Assembly (NCBI GenBank): GCA_041663305.1
Contig: JBAYMT010000001.1
Coordinates: 151,925-215,924, forward strand
DNA length: 64,000 nt
Source: Minisyncoccus sp041663305
Lineage (GTDB): Bacteria; Patescibacteriota; Minisyncoccia; Minisyncoccales; Minisyncoccaceae
Direction of reading: 5' to 3'
Positions within the stretch are counted from its first letter, which is position 1. Each line of letters begins with the position of its first letter. The position numbers were made by a program, and so were the translations under genes. The notes beneath the pieces were generated by a model. That model ran no database searches, had not been told where the DNA came from, and worked only from the letters and a program-made list of their open reading frames with translations. Positions 24,898 to 32,956 of the stretch are shown here, piece after piece.

Positions 24898-26589
24898 ATG
24901 AAAATACATACATTAATATTAAACACCATCGTCTTTTTTGGGTTATTGTTTTCGTTTATCGTAAAGGCGGAAGAAATAACCAATTATCAAGTCGATATAC
25001 AAGTCAATCAAGACGCGACAGTAAATATAAAAGAGACTATCCTTTACGATTTCGGCGAGGAGCAAAGACATGGAATATTTAGGATTATTCCCTATGCATA
25101 CAAAAATGATGCGGGAAGCTTTAATCTGAGGTATAAAGATTTTTCGGTGAAAGATGAAAATAATAATTCCTATAATTTTTCTATTTCCAATCAAGGGAAT
25201 TCCTATGAAATAAAAATTGGTGATGAAGATATCCTTGTAAGTGGAAAAAAAGAGTATGTAATTTCTTATACTGTAAATAGAGCAATTGGATATTTTTCTG
25301 ATCATGATGAACTCTATTGGAATGCAATTGGAAGTGAATGGACTGTTCCGATACAAAAAGCAGTTATTACAATGAATGGTTTTGGCATAACTGGCACTAA
25401 GTGCTACTTCGGCCAATATGGAGAGAATAACGAATGCAATGTTTTGCAAATGAAAAACACATATCAAACTTCTCTTGAGAATGTTGAGCCTGGAAGCGGT
25501 GTGACTATTGTAATGGGATTTAGTAAAGGGGTAATCCACGAACCAAGTCAAACAGAGAAAATGATGGAGTTTGCGAAAGATAATTGGATGGTTGCAATTC
25601 CCTTTTTGGTTTTTGCATTTGTTTTGTGGCAATGGCTAAGGTATGGAAGAGACCCAAAGGGAAAAGGAGTTATTATTGCCCAATATTCTCCCCTGCCAGA
25701 CTTGTCGCCACTGGAATCAAAAACGGTAATGGACGAAAATGTTGATATGCAAAAAATTGCCTCAGAGCTTATATATCTGGCAATTAAAAAATATATAACT
25801 ATAGGGCAGACAAAAGAAAAGACCCTTGGAATATTTGAAACAGAAAATTACACATTCAAAAAGCTAAAACAAACTGACGGAGAATTAACTGAATTCCAAA
25901 CCGATCTAATGAATGCCATATTCTCTAAGGCAGACACAGTATCGACTTCGGAGATAAAAGAGAACCCAGAAAAAATGACAAAGCTTTTAACAACCGAGGG
26001 ATCAAAGATTATTTACAAAAAACTGACTAGCGCAAAGTATTTTCCTGAAAATCCACAGTTTGTTAGATTGAAATACATAATTGCTGGAATTTTAATGATG
26101 TTCTTATCGATAGCCCCTTTGATAATTGATGAATTTTCTGGTTGGGCAAATACCGTTGCAATAATTATTTCTGGAGTAATAGTAATATTTTTTGGATTTT
26201 TCATGCCAAGAAAAACAATAAAAGGAGTTCAGGCAAAAGAATATTTGCTTGGCCTTAAGAAATATATTGCCGTAGCCGAAGCAGAGAGAATAAAATTCCA
26301 TAACGCTCCGGCAAAAAATCCTCAACATTTTGAAGAATTGTTGCCTTATGCGATTATTTTTGGACTTGAAAAAGAGTGGGCTAAAAAATTTGAAGGAATG
26401 AATTATAATCCAAGCTGGTATTCGGGAGCAAATTATTCTGCATTTAATACTATTGCTTTTGCTTCAAGCATAAATAATTTAAGTGATTCCATTTCACAAA
26501 CAATGACAACAGCAAGCAGTGGAGGAAGCGGTTTTAGTGGAGGCGGAGCAGGCGGAGGATTTGGTGGTGGCGGTGGAGGAAGTTGGTAA
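24898..26589 (+). CDS. DUF2207 membrane protein
   Basis: 563 aa. Signal peptide or helix at about 5-24; extracytoplasmic beta-rich DUF2207 domain (about 25-210; INVTVNI-like VNIKETILYDFGEEQRHGIF); a helix at about 230-247 (WMVAIPFLVFAFVLWQWLRY); a cytoplasmic part; two helices at about 388-435; and the family's Gly-rich tail GGSGFSGGGAGGGFGGGGGG. Widely distributed predicted membrane protein of unknown function. Monocistronic, with a terminator 17 bp after the stop. Confidence 0.85.
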   Translation: MKIHTLILNTIVFFGLLFSFIVKAEEITNYQVDIQVNQDATVNIKETILYDFGEEQRHGIFRIIPYAYKNDAGSFNLRYKDFSVKDENNNSYNFSISNQGNSYEIKIGDEDILVSGKKEYVISYTVNRAIGYFSDHDELYWNAIGSEWTVPIQKAVITMNGFGITGTKCYFGQYGENNECNVLQMKNTYQTSLENVEPGSGVTIVMGFSKGVIHEPSQTEKMMEFAKDNWMVAIPFLVFAFVLWQWLRYGRDPKGKGVIIAQYSPLPDLSPLESKTVMDENVDMQKIASELIYLAIKKYITIGQTKEKTLGIFETENYTFKKLKQTDGELTEFQTDLMNAIFSKADTVSTSEIKENPEKMTKLLTTEGSKIIYKKLTSAKYFPENPQFVRLKYIIAGILMMFLSIAPLIIDEFSGWANTVAIIISGVIVIFFGFFMPRKTIKGVQAKEYLLGLKKYIAVAEAERIKFHNAPAKNPQHFEELLPYAIIFGLEKEWAKKFEGMNYNPSWYSGANYSAFNTIAFASSINNLSDSISQTMTTASSGGSGFSGGGAGGGFGGGGGGSW

Positions 26590-26606
26590 AAACAATTATT
26601 TAAAAG

Positions 26607-26628
26607 ACTCGCCTTAGCGAGTTTTTTG
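26607..26628 (+). terminator. Intrinsic terminator
   Basis: ACTCGC-CTTA-GCGAGT followed by TTTTTG after the DUF2207 gene. Confidence 0.85.
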
Positions 26629-26721
26629 TTTGCCATTAAAAAAATTATTTTTGTCAATTTTTCCTTTGCAATTTAGTTGAAATTTATTTATAATGATAGT
26701 AAAATTATCTTATATAAAATT

Positions 26722-28182
26722 ATGTCTGATCAAAGACTAATAGATACTATCCAGCACAAAAAATCAATCGGCGTGAGCGATGGAGAAATCATAAAAACTC
26801 TTATTGTTTTTGGTTGGAAAGAAGAAGATATTTTGGATGCATTGAAGAGTTTTGTTGGGACAAGTTTTGTGAATAATCAAACTTTACAGCAAGATACTGC
26901 AAGCACTGTTACTGCTAATATACCTACCCCTTTAGTTGAGTTGCCAAAGCAAGAGACACAAACCCCTAGAATATTTTTTGATGGCGAAAAAAGCACTGAA
27001 GAAATTAAGGAAACTAAAAAAAGCAAAATTATTCCAGCTGCTATAATTTTGTTTTCGCTTCTTGTAATTGCTGGTATTGTAATATTCTTTAATATTTCGA
27101 AACTTAACCCCGATATGTTTTCGCTGTTCAATAAAAATTCGCCAGTTGAACAGCCGGTAGTTCCTGCTACCAATAATCCTGATGTAGTTACCCCTTCCCC
27201 AGAAGGAACAAGAGTGTACGGACCATATGATTCAGCTAGTAAGTTGGTTATGTATAACGATAAGTTTGCATTCTTCTATGAAAAGGATGGATTTCAGTAT
27301 GTAAACTTGAATGGATCAATTTCTGGACCATATCAGCGGTCAGAAAAAAAAGGAATTCCCAGATCATTGATTCCAAGTATTTATGAATCTAAATATGGAT
27401 ATTCTTTTAACGAGGAAAACAAAGGCTGGTCGGTTAATATAAATGGCAGCATCTCTGGGCCATATGCAGGAGCAACTGATGTTGATTGCTCAAAAGCCGG
27501 ATGTGTTTATGCAGTAAAAGAGATAGATGATATTTATTTCAATGTGTTTGTTAATGATAAGAAATATGGACCATACATTGCAATAGATAATAATATATAT
27601 ATTTCTGACAATGGCTTTTATGGATTTTCGTACATTAGCAATAGCAAACGATATGTAAATATGAATGGAAAGGTTTATGGACCGTATGAAAATGTTGGAA
27701 ATGGTATAATGTACAAAAATGAAAAATTTTATTTCCTATACAGCGAAAATGGAAAGCAATATGTTAATGTGAATGGAAGCTCTTATGAAAGTATAGATAG
27801 CACTGTTTACGATTATCAAAAATCATTGTTTTCATTTTCGTATATAAAGGATAGCAAAAAGTATGTGAGTATAAATGGAAGTGAAGTTGTTTCTGGCGAA
27901 CAAACAGAATTAGCCCAAAACCATGTTTATAGAAAAGACGATGGATACCATGTTAATATAAATGGCCAAGATAAGGGCATATACGCAAGAACTACCCCTA
28001 TTTACACCAATAACAAAGATTATATATATGGATATCAAACAGCCAGCGGACAATGGTATGTGAGTATAAATGGAGTGGATAAGGGGCCTTATCAAAATGT
28101 GTATTCTCAATTGTTTATAAGTGATGGCCATTATGGTTTTATATTCCAAAAGGAAGGAACTTGGAGCGTTGAGATAAAGTAA
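26722..28182 (+). CDS. Membrane-anchored repeat protein (WG-like NG...GPY repeats)
   Basis: About 486 aa from MSDQRLIDTIQHKKSIGVSD (26722). A cytoplasmic N-terminal helical domain of about 45 residues, a Thr/Pro linker, one helix (IIPAAIILFSLLVIAGIVIFF), then an extracytoplasmic array of about nine degenerate repeats built on 'YVN.NG...GPY' (YVNMNGKVYGPYEN, WYVSINGVDKGPYQNV). These resemble WG beta-hairpin repeats. Surface-exposed. Function unknown. Confidence 0.7.
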   Translation: MSDQRLIDTIQHKKSIGVSDGEIIKTLIVFGWKEEDILDALKSFVGTSFVNNQTLQQDTASTVTANIPTPLVELPKQETQTPRIFFDGEKSTEEIKETKKSKIIPAAIILFSLLVIAGIVIFFNISKLNPDMFSLFNKNSPVEQPVVPATNNPDVVTPSPEGTRVYGPYDSASKLVMYNDKFAFFYEKDGFQYVNLNGSISGPYQRSEKKGIPRSLIPSIYESKYGYSFNEENKGWSVNINGSISGPYAGATDVDCSKAGCVYAVKEIDDIYFNVFVNDKKYGPYIAIDNNIYISDNGFYGFSYISNSKRYVNMNGKVYGPYENVGNGIMYKNEKFYFLYSENGKQYVNVNGSSYESIDSTVYDYQKSLFSFSYIKDSKKYVSINGSEVVSGEQTELAQNHVYRKDDGYHVNINGQDKGIYARTTPIYTNNKDYIYGYQTASGQWYVSINGVDKGPYQNVYSQLFISDGHYGFIFQKEGTWSVEIK

Positions 28183-28188
28183 AATCAA

Positions 28189-28211
28189 ACCGCCCTATGG
28201 CGGTTTTTTAT
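28189..28211 (+). terminator. Intrinsic terminator
   Basis: ACCGCC-CTAT-GGCGGT followed by TTTTTA after the repeat-protein gene. Confidence 0.85.
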
Positions 28212-28258
28212 TTTGTGTTGATTTTAATAAGATTTCTGATAGTATAAAAGCTGTATTT

Positions 28259-28330
28259 GCCCTCGTAGTTCAATGGACAGAATACGAGCTTGCGGAGCTT
28301 GCGATAGGGGTTCGACTCCTCTCGAGGGCA
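28259..28330 (+). tRNA. tRNA-Arg(GCG)
   Basis: Acceptor GCCCTCG/CGAGGGC, anticodon loop TTGCGGA giving GCG, T-loop TTCGACT. CCA not encoded. Most bacteria use ACG (edited to inosine) to read CGN, so a GCG anticodon is unusual. Confidence 0.9.
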
Positions 28331-28332
28331 CA

Positions 28333-28372
28333 TATACAAAAAGATATACTCCAGTATATCTTTTTGTATATA
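28333..28372 (+). terminator. Terminator-like palindrome after tRNA-Arg
   Basis: ATATACAAAAAGATATACT / AGTATATCTTTTTGTATAT, 19-bp inverted repeat with loop CC. Its right half recurs upstream of element E4. Confidence 0.6.
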
Positions 28373-28384
28373 TTGAGTCCTTGA

Positions 28385-28468
28385 GAGGAGTCGAAGGCGG
28401 AAGAGCGTCTGGCTCTGAGCCGGGCCCTGAGAATTTTTCAGCAGAAAAATATCGAAGGGCGACTCCTC
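28385..28468 (+). mobile_element. tRNA-associated structured element, copy E3 (tRNA-Arg(GCG))
   Basis: P1 GAGGAGTCG/CGACTCCTC uses tRNA-Arg's own T-arm sequence. GGC/GCC stem, GGA/GA loop, hairpin GAGC-GTCTG-GCTC, then GCCCT-GA-GA/TC-GA-AGGGC with inner ATTTTTC-AGCA-GAAAAAT and a bulged A. Confidence 0.75.
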
Positions 28469-28505
28469 TTCTCTTTAAGAAATTGATTAGATTAGACGCA
28501 TTGAA

Positions 28506-28702
28506 AGTATATCTTTTTGTATATATTGAGTCCTTGAGAGGAGTCGAAGGCGGCTTGATTGTTTTTACAATCAAGGACGGAGCCACGACTGGTGGCGAGG
28601 CGGGAGTTGAGTAAAAAATTAGCAAATTTTTATACGAAACAGACTGAGGCCGAGCCGGGCCCTGAGAATTTTTCAGCAGAAAAATATTGAAGGGCGACTC
28701 CT
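28506..28702 (+). mobile_element. tRNA-associated structured element, copy E4 (expanded)
   Basis: Its first 48 bp (28506-28553) exactly repeat 28353-28400: terminator half, spacer and inverted T-arm up to GAAGGCGG. The core is enlarged by about 80 nt (TTGATTG...CAATCAA hairpin, GGAGCC ACGACTGG), then returns to GGGCCCTGAGAATTTTTCAG and ends GGGCGACTCCT. Tandem copy of E3. Confidence 0.65.
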
Positions 28703-28837
28703 TTTTCCTATAAAAAAAGAGGCTGTATTTTAACCTCCCATATATTTGCCTCAGAGGATGTTTTTGGCGGAGTTAGGTTCTTGTTCTGCACTTAGTCCGA
28801 TGGAGAAGTGCAATTACCCTTTTAGGAACTTTACTGT

Positions 28838-29041
28838 TCAACTCTGGCCCAGACACTGTTCTATTACTCTCAGAGCTTCTTCTTTCATAAACTCTTTGAG
28901 TTCTTCAACTGGAATCCCAGTCTTTTGAGAAAGGTTTCCTAATTCTCTTTTTGTATTTCCAGGATTTAGAGTAATTCCTTCTCTTTGAATACGCTCTTGT
29001 AATACTTTGAGAGCTATTTGCCCTTTCCTTACTTCGTCCAT
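28838..29041 (-). CDS. Small hypothetical protein
   Basis: 67 aa, helical: QIALKVLQERIQREGITLNP, then IPVEELKEFMKEEALRVIEQ. The pattern resembles a short DNA/RNA-binding helical hairpin, but I do not recognise the family. Isolated between the tRNA-Arg element array and the next minus-strand gene. Confidence 0.5.
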   Translation of the reverse strand: MDEVRKGQIALKVLQERIQREGITLNPGNTKRELGNLSQKTGIPVEELKEFMKEEALRVIEQCLGQS

Positions 29042-29159
29042 TTTACTTTCCTGCTACGCAACTCTCCTAAAGAGAGCTGCAAAATGTAGCACTTATGTAT
29101 TAACATATTCATATATTTTGTCAATGTTTGACCAAAATTAAAACTTGGAAAAATCCAAG

Positions 29160-29864
29160 TTAATGTATGAGCCGATATATTGCATTTGGTTCAATCATTT
29201 CGGTAAATGAAGGAACATTGTTTGCCCAACAAAGGATTGGGCGTTCGTTGTAAAGAACTACGCATAATGCCGGTTCATGGTGTTTATACTTGTATCTTGA
29301 ATTAAGCGACTTAACAGAAAACTTTCCCGTATGAAAACTATATGCGATAGCTTCTGCGATATTTAGGAAATAACAGCCACTATAGCGGGGACTAGGCGCA
29401 ACATTGACAAGCCAATAAAAGTCGGCATCTTCTTCCAAATAGCTTTTAATCCTATCCAAAGGAACTTTGCTTTGCCCACATTTTCCGTTGTTCTTTAAAA
29501 GCTGCATTTGCACATCAATGGAAAGTTTTCTAATTCCTATGACTGGTAACATTGGGATAGAATTCTGAGCTATTGGCTCTTTTAAGGCATGCTCGATGGC
29601 ATAACTTTTCCGAAGCCTTAATGCCCTAATAATGGAATCTGTTTCTATAAAGTTCAATACCCTCATTTGGTGTTTTAGATTTTCTAGTTGTTCTTCGGCA
29701 ATTCTGTTCAATTCTTCGCGCGAATAGAACCTGCAGGTTTCAAAGATATGAATCGCCTCTTCGATGCAACTGTATGCTTCATCGTAGGGAATGTCCCTCA
29801 GGCAACAACAAAAATTTCTTGACAATTCATGGATAATTTCCGTGTTTTTCCTAATAATAATCAC
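29160..29864 (-). CDS. Hypothetical protein (possibly DUF5701-like)
   Basis: 234 aa. An N-terminal helical half, then SIPMLPVIGIRKLSIDVQMQLL, FYWLVNVAPSPRYSG, NIAEAIAYSFHTG and PALCVVLYNERPILCWANN. The order 'PVI...DYYW.(V)...EAIA...RP.LCW' is reminiscent of DUF5701 proteins common in Patescibacteria. Cys-rich N-terminus (FCCCLRD). Function unknown, family tentative. Confidence 0.5.
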   Translation of the reverse strand: MIIIRKNTEIIHELSRNFCCCLRDIPYDEAYSCIEEAIHIFETCRFYSREELNRIAEEQLENLKHQMRVLNFIETDSIIRALRLRKSYAIEHALKEPIAQNSIPMLPVIGIRKLSIDVQMQLLKNNGKCGQSKVPLDRIKSYLEEDADFYWLVNVAPSPRYSGCYFLNIAEAIAYSFHTGKFSVKSLNSRYKYKHHEPALCVVLYNERPILCWANNVPSFTEMIEPNAIYRLIH

Positions 29865-29976
29865 CTTTAAAAGAACGGAGCAAATTGAATATATAATTAA
29901 TTATTTGATGTGTCAATTTAATTATTAAAAAGAAGAACATCTGGCATGTTTATATGTTTTTGGATAGAATAAGGTT

Positions 29977-32109
29977 ATGCAATATACCTTTTCAACTGGA
30001 GTTGAATATGTCCCCCACGTTGGGCCTGCTTTTCAGAAAAGATTGAAAAATTTAAAGATAAAGACTCTTGGAGATCTTGTTTTTTACTTTCCAAAATATT
30101 ACCAAGATTATTCGAAAATACAGAAAATAAATTCTGTAAAAATAAATGAAAACATCTGTATACAAGGACAGATATTAGAAATAGAAGAAGAAAAGAGCTG
30201 GAAAAAAAAGATATCTATAACAAGAGCAATAATACAGGATGAAACAGGATCAATACAAGCTGTTTGGTTTAATCAGCCTTATATCGTTAATAATCTTAAA
30301 AAAGATGATACCGCTATTTTTGCCGGTAAGGTCGCTTTAAGCAGAGACTCTGTTTATTTGAGTGCTCCAACATTTGAAAAAACAGATAAAGAGAATCTTC
30401 ATTTAGGTAAAATTGCCGGAGTGTATGGGGAAACAAAAGGGGTAACGTCTAGATGGATAAGATTTGTTTTAAAGCCAATGCTTGATGATTTAAAAAATAG
30501 AATTCCCGAAACGCTACCAGAATGCATAATAAAGAGACATGATCTTTTACCTTTGCGAGAAGCATTATACCAAGTACACTTCCCTTCCTCGTTAGAAAAG
30601 GCACAGAAAGCGCAAGAAAGATTTTCGTTTGAAAACATTTTTATGATTACTCTTTTTGGAGCAAGGCAAAAAATAGAAAATGAAAAAGAATTGGCTCCAG
30701 TTGTTCCGATAAATAAAGCTGTTGTTGAAAGGTTTTTAGATGATTTGCCGTTTAAACTGACACGTGAACAGGAAAAGTCTGGCTGGCAAATAATAAAGGA
30801 TATGACCAAAGGATATCCCATGAACAGATTACTACAAGGAGATGTAGGTTCTGGAAAAACTGTTGTTTCTATTATGGCTACAATAAATGCTATTAAAAAC
30901 AAGCACCAGGTTGTATTAATGGCGCCAACAGAAATACTTGCAAAACAGCATTTCAAAACTTTTTTCAATATACTTAAGGGATACAACATAAATATCGGGC
31001 TTTTGACCGGCAAAGAAGATAAATACTATTCAAAAAAATTAAAAACTGACACGATAGAAATATCGCGAGAAAGATTGCTTGCAAAAACTGCCAGTGGGGA
31101 AATAGATGTGCTTATTGGAACTCATGCGTTAATTGCCCCAAGCAATAAAAGAAGCGTAAAAAAAGAAACGAAGGTTTTGTTTAATAGCTTGGGGTTGGTT
31201 ATTGTAGATGAACAGCACCGTTTTGGAGTGAAACAAAGAGCTAGTCTTTGTGGGAAGCAGAGAGATAAGATACCTCATTTATTGTCTATGACTGCTACTC
31301 CTATTCCCCGAAGCCTTGCCCTTACCATATGGGGCGATTTGGAATTATCTACTATAACCGAAATGCCAAGAGGGAGAAAAAAAATCATTACAAAAATTGT
31401 TAGCGAAGGCAATAGGCAAAAAGCTTATGATTTTATAGGGAGCCAAGTTAAAGAAGGCAGGCAGGCTTTTGTTATTTGTCCGAGGATAGATATTGCTGAT
31501 GAAAAAAAAGAAGCTGTTTTGGAGATGAAAAATGTAAAAGAAGAATATGAAAAACTTTCCGAAAAAATATTTCCAAAGCTAAAAATAGGAATGCTCCACG
31601 GTAAAATGACTCCTAAGGAAAAAGAAAAAATAATGAAAGACTTCAGGCTTAAAAAATTTGATATATTGGTTTCAACATCGGTTATAGAAGTTGGGATAGA
31701 TATCCCAAATGCTTCGGTAATCATGATTGAGGGAGCAGATAGATTTGGCCTTGCGCAATTGCACCAATTTAGAGGCAGGGTTGGAAGAGGAGAATATCAA
31801 TCATATTGCTTTCTTTTAACAGACTCTAATACTTCTAAAACGAGCCAGAGACTGCGAGCAATGATAAAATATGATAGTGGCTTCAATTTGTCTGAGATGG
31901 ACCTAAAAATAAGGGGGCCCGGAGATTTTTTTGGTGTGAGGCAATGGGGTATTCCCGATTTTGCAATGAATGCATTAAAAGACCAAAAAACGATAGAAGA
32001 AATAAAAGAATCTGCGGATAAAATAATAGAAAGAGATCCAGAATTAGAAAAATATCCTGTTCTTAAAAAAAGGTTAGAATCATTTAGTGAAAAAATCCAC
32101 TTAGAATAG
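29977..32109 (+). CDS. recG: ATP-dependent DNA helicase RecG
   Basis: 710 aa, full length. N-terminal wedge/OB domain (LKIKTLGDLVFYFPKYYQDY), Walker A GDVGSGKT at about 286-293, DEQHRFGV (motif II), SMTATPIPRSLALT (motif III), and C-terminal helicase motifs VSTSVIEVGIDIPNAS and QFRGRVGRGEYQSYCFL. It reverses stalled forks and processes recombination intermediates. The TAG stop lies inside the end of repeat-family-M copy 1. Confidence 0.95.
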   Translation: MQYTFSTGVEYVPHVGPAFQKRLKNLKIKTLGDLVFYFPKYYQDYSKIQKINSVKINENICIQGQILEIEEEKSWKKKISITRAIIQDETGSIQAVWFNQPYIVNNLKKDDTAIFAGKVALSRDSVYLSAPTFEKTDKENLHLGKIAGVYGETKGVTSRWIRFVLKPMLDDLKNRIPETLPECIIKRHDLLPLREALYQVHFPSSLEKAQKAQERFSFENIFMITLFGARQKIENEKELAPVVPINKAVVERFLDDLPFKLTREQEKSGWQIIKDMTKGYPMNRLLQGDVGSGKTVVSIMATINAIKNKHQVVLMAPTEILAKQHFKTFFNILKGYNINIGLLTGKEDKYYSKKLKTDTIEISRERLLAKTASGEIDVLIGTHALIAPSNKRSVKKETKVLFNSLGLVIVDEQHRFGVKQRASLCGKQRDKIPHLLSMTATPIPRSLALTIWGDLELSTITEMPRGRKKIITKIVSEGNRQKAYDFIGSQVKEGRQAFVICPRIDIADEKKEAVLEMKNVKEEYEKLSEKIFPKLKIGMLHGKMTPKEKEKIMKDFRLKKFDILVSTSVIEVGIDIPNASVIMIEGADRFGLAQLHQFRGRVGRGEYQSYCFLLTDSNTSKTSQRLRAMIKYDSGFNLSEMDLKIRGPGDFFGVRQWGIPDFAMNALKDQKTIEEIKESADKIIERDPELEKYPVLKKRLESFSEKIHLE

Positions 32110-32284
32110 AAATCTATGGGCTAATGCCCACAAGTCCCAAGCGGACTCAAAATTTTATGTGTTTTTACTGCCCGGGGTCAGTATCGCAAAATTTTGTGAT
32201 TTATATTATTTCCTCCGCTTCGCTATGGGATTGTCCTTCATTGAGCGGGCTTACGCCCGCAGTATTCAGACAATAAATAATAAA
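32105..32284 (-). mobile_element. Stop-codon-abutting repeat family M, copy 1
   Basis: About 180 bp. One end AATAGAAATC (contains recG's TAG stop), then hairpin TGGGCTAATGCCCA; middle GACTCAAAATTTTATG...CAAAATTTTGTG inverted repeat and CCTCCGCTTCGCT; other end hairpin GCGGGCTTACGCCCGC then AGTATTCAGACAATAAA. Homologous to 43691-43868 and 54851-55030. Subterminal hairpins without a gene suggest an IS200/IS605- or REP-like non-autonomous element. Confidence 0.7.
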
Positions 32285-32302
32285 AAACGCATTTGCGGTT
32301 TT

Positions 32303-32845
32303 TTAACTTCCCAAAAGGCTAAAAATTTTAATAAATACTTGATTGTTTGGAAAATAGATCAGCCCTATTGATAAGATGATTGCCGTAAGAATTGAAAACA
32401 TTGATCCGGAAATAAAACCCCATACAATAAACATCCTGTTCGATTTAAAAGCCAATACGGCCTCCATAGCTCCCACCAAAAAAATAACGAATATTATGAG
32501 AGGCTGGAGATTTAAAAAACAATACATTGCAAAAACAGTTGAAAATCCTGCTAGAAAATCAAAAATCTTTTTAGAGGTGCTATATTTATAAAAAACAATG
32601 TTGTAGTTTGGAGAAAAAGAACTTTCTGTTATTTTTTCTCCAATATTTTCTATGTTTGAAGATTTTAAAGGAAAATCAAATTTCTCCATGTTCTGAGGAG
32701 ATTTGTCTTCTGGCTCTGACAGCATTGATGGAGTTAGCCTTACAACGGGTTCTTCTTTATTTTTTAGCAACGAAAATTCCTGCAGCTTTTCTTCAACTGC
32801 TTTTTCATCTTCCGGGGTTATAATTAGATCATTTTTATCGTTCAT
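32303..32845 (-). CDS. Hypothetical membrane protein
   Basis: 180 aa. Acidic N-terminal about 85 residues (LIITPEDEKAVEEKLQEFSL), then four closely spaced hydrophobic segments (FLAGFSTVFAMYCFL, LIIFVIFLVGAMEAVLAF, MFIVWGFISGSMFSILTAII, LSIGLIYF). No recognised family. Confidence 0.6.
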   Translation of the reverse strand: MNDKNDLIITPEDEKAVEEKLQEFSLLKNKEEPVVRLTPSMLSEPEDKSPQNMEKFDFPLKSSNIENIGEKITESSFSPNYNIVFYKYSTSKKIFDFLAGFSTVFAMYCFLNLQPLIIFVIFLVGAMEAVLAFKSNRMFIVWGFISGSMFSILTAIILSIGLIYFPNNQVFIKIFSLLGS

Positions 32846-32894
32846 TTGCGGTAATTATATCACAAATGGATGATATTTTGAAACAAGTTAATGG

Positions 32895-32945
32895 CTCCTT
32901 AATCGTAACTAGTAATTGGTGATTAGTAACTGGTACATTGTTTAA
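32895..32945. repeat. AATTnGTA tandem repeat (copy 3)
   Basis: cgtaactagtaattggtgat followed by tagtaactggtacattgtt; same family as 10840, 17785, 45350 and 51245. Just downstream of the glycosyltransferase stop. Confidence 0.55.
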
Positions 32946-32956
32946 AAAAGCAGGTT

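Noticed and set aside
24943..25632. 229-aa minus-strand frame inside the DUF2207 gene
   Set aside because: Antisense to a strongly supported gene and without recognisable family or ribosome site.
24897..26589. Alternative genetic code (UGA as Gly)
   Set aside because: TGA is used as a normal stop at gene ends (for example 21877), and coding frames are complete without reading it as glycine.
28224..28625. 133-aa minus and 113-aa plus open frames over the tRNA-Arg element array
   Set aside because: They consist entirely of tRNA and element sequence, with repeats reflecting the duplicated DNA.
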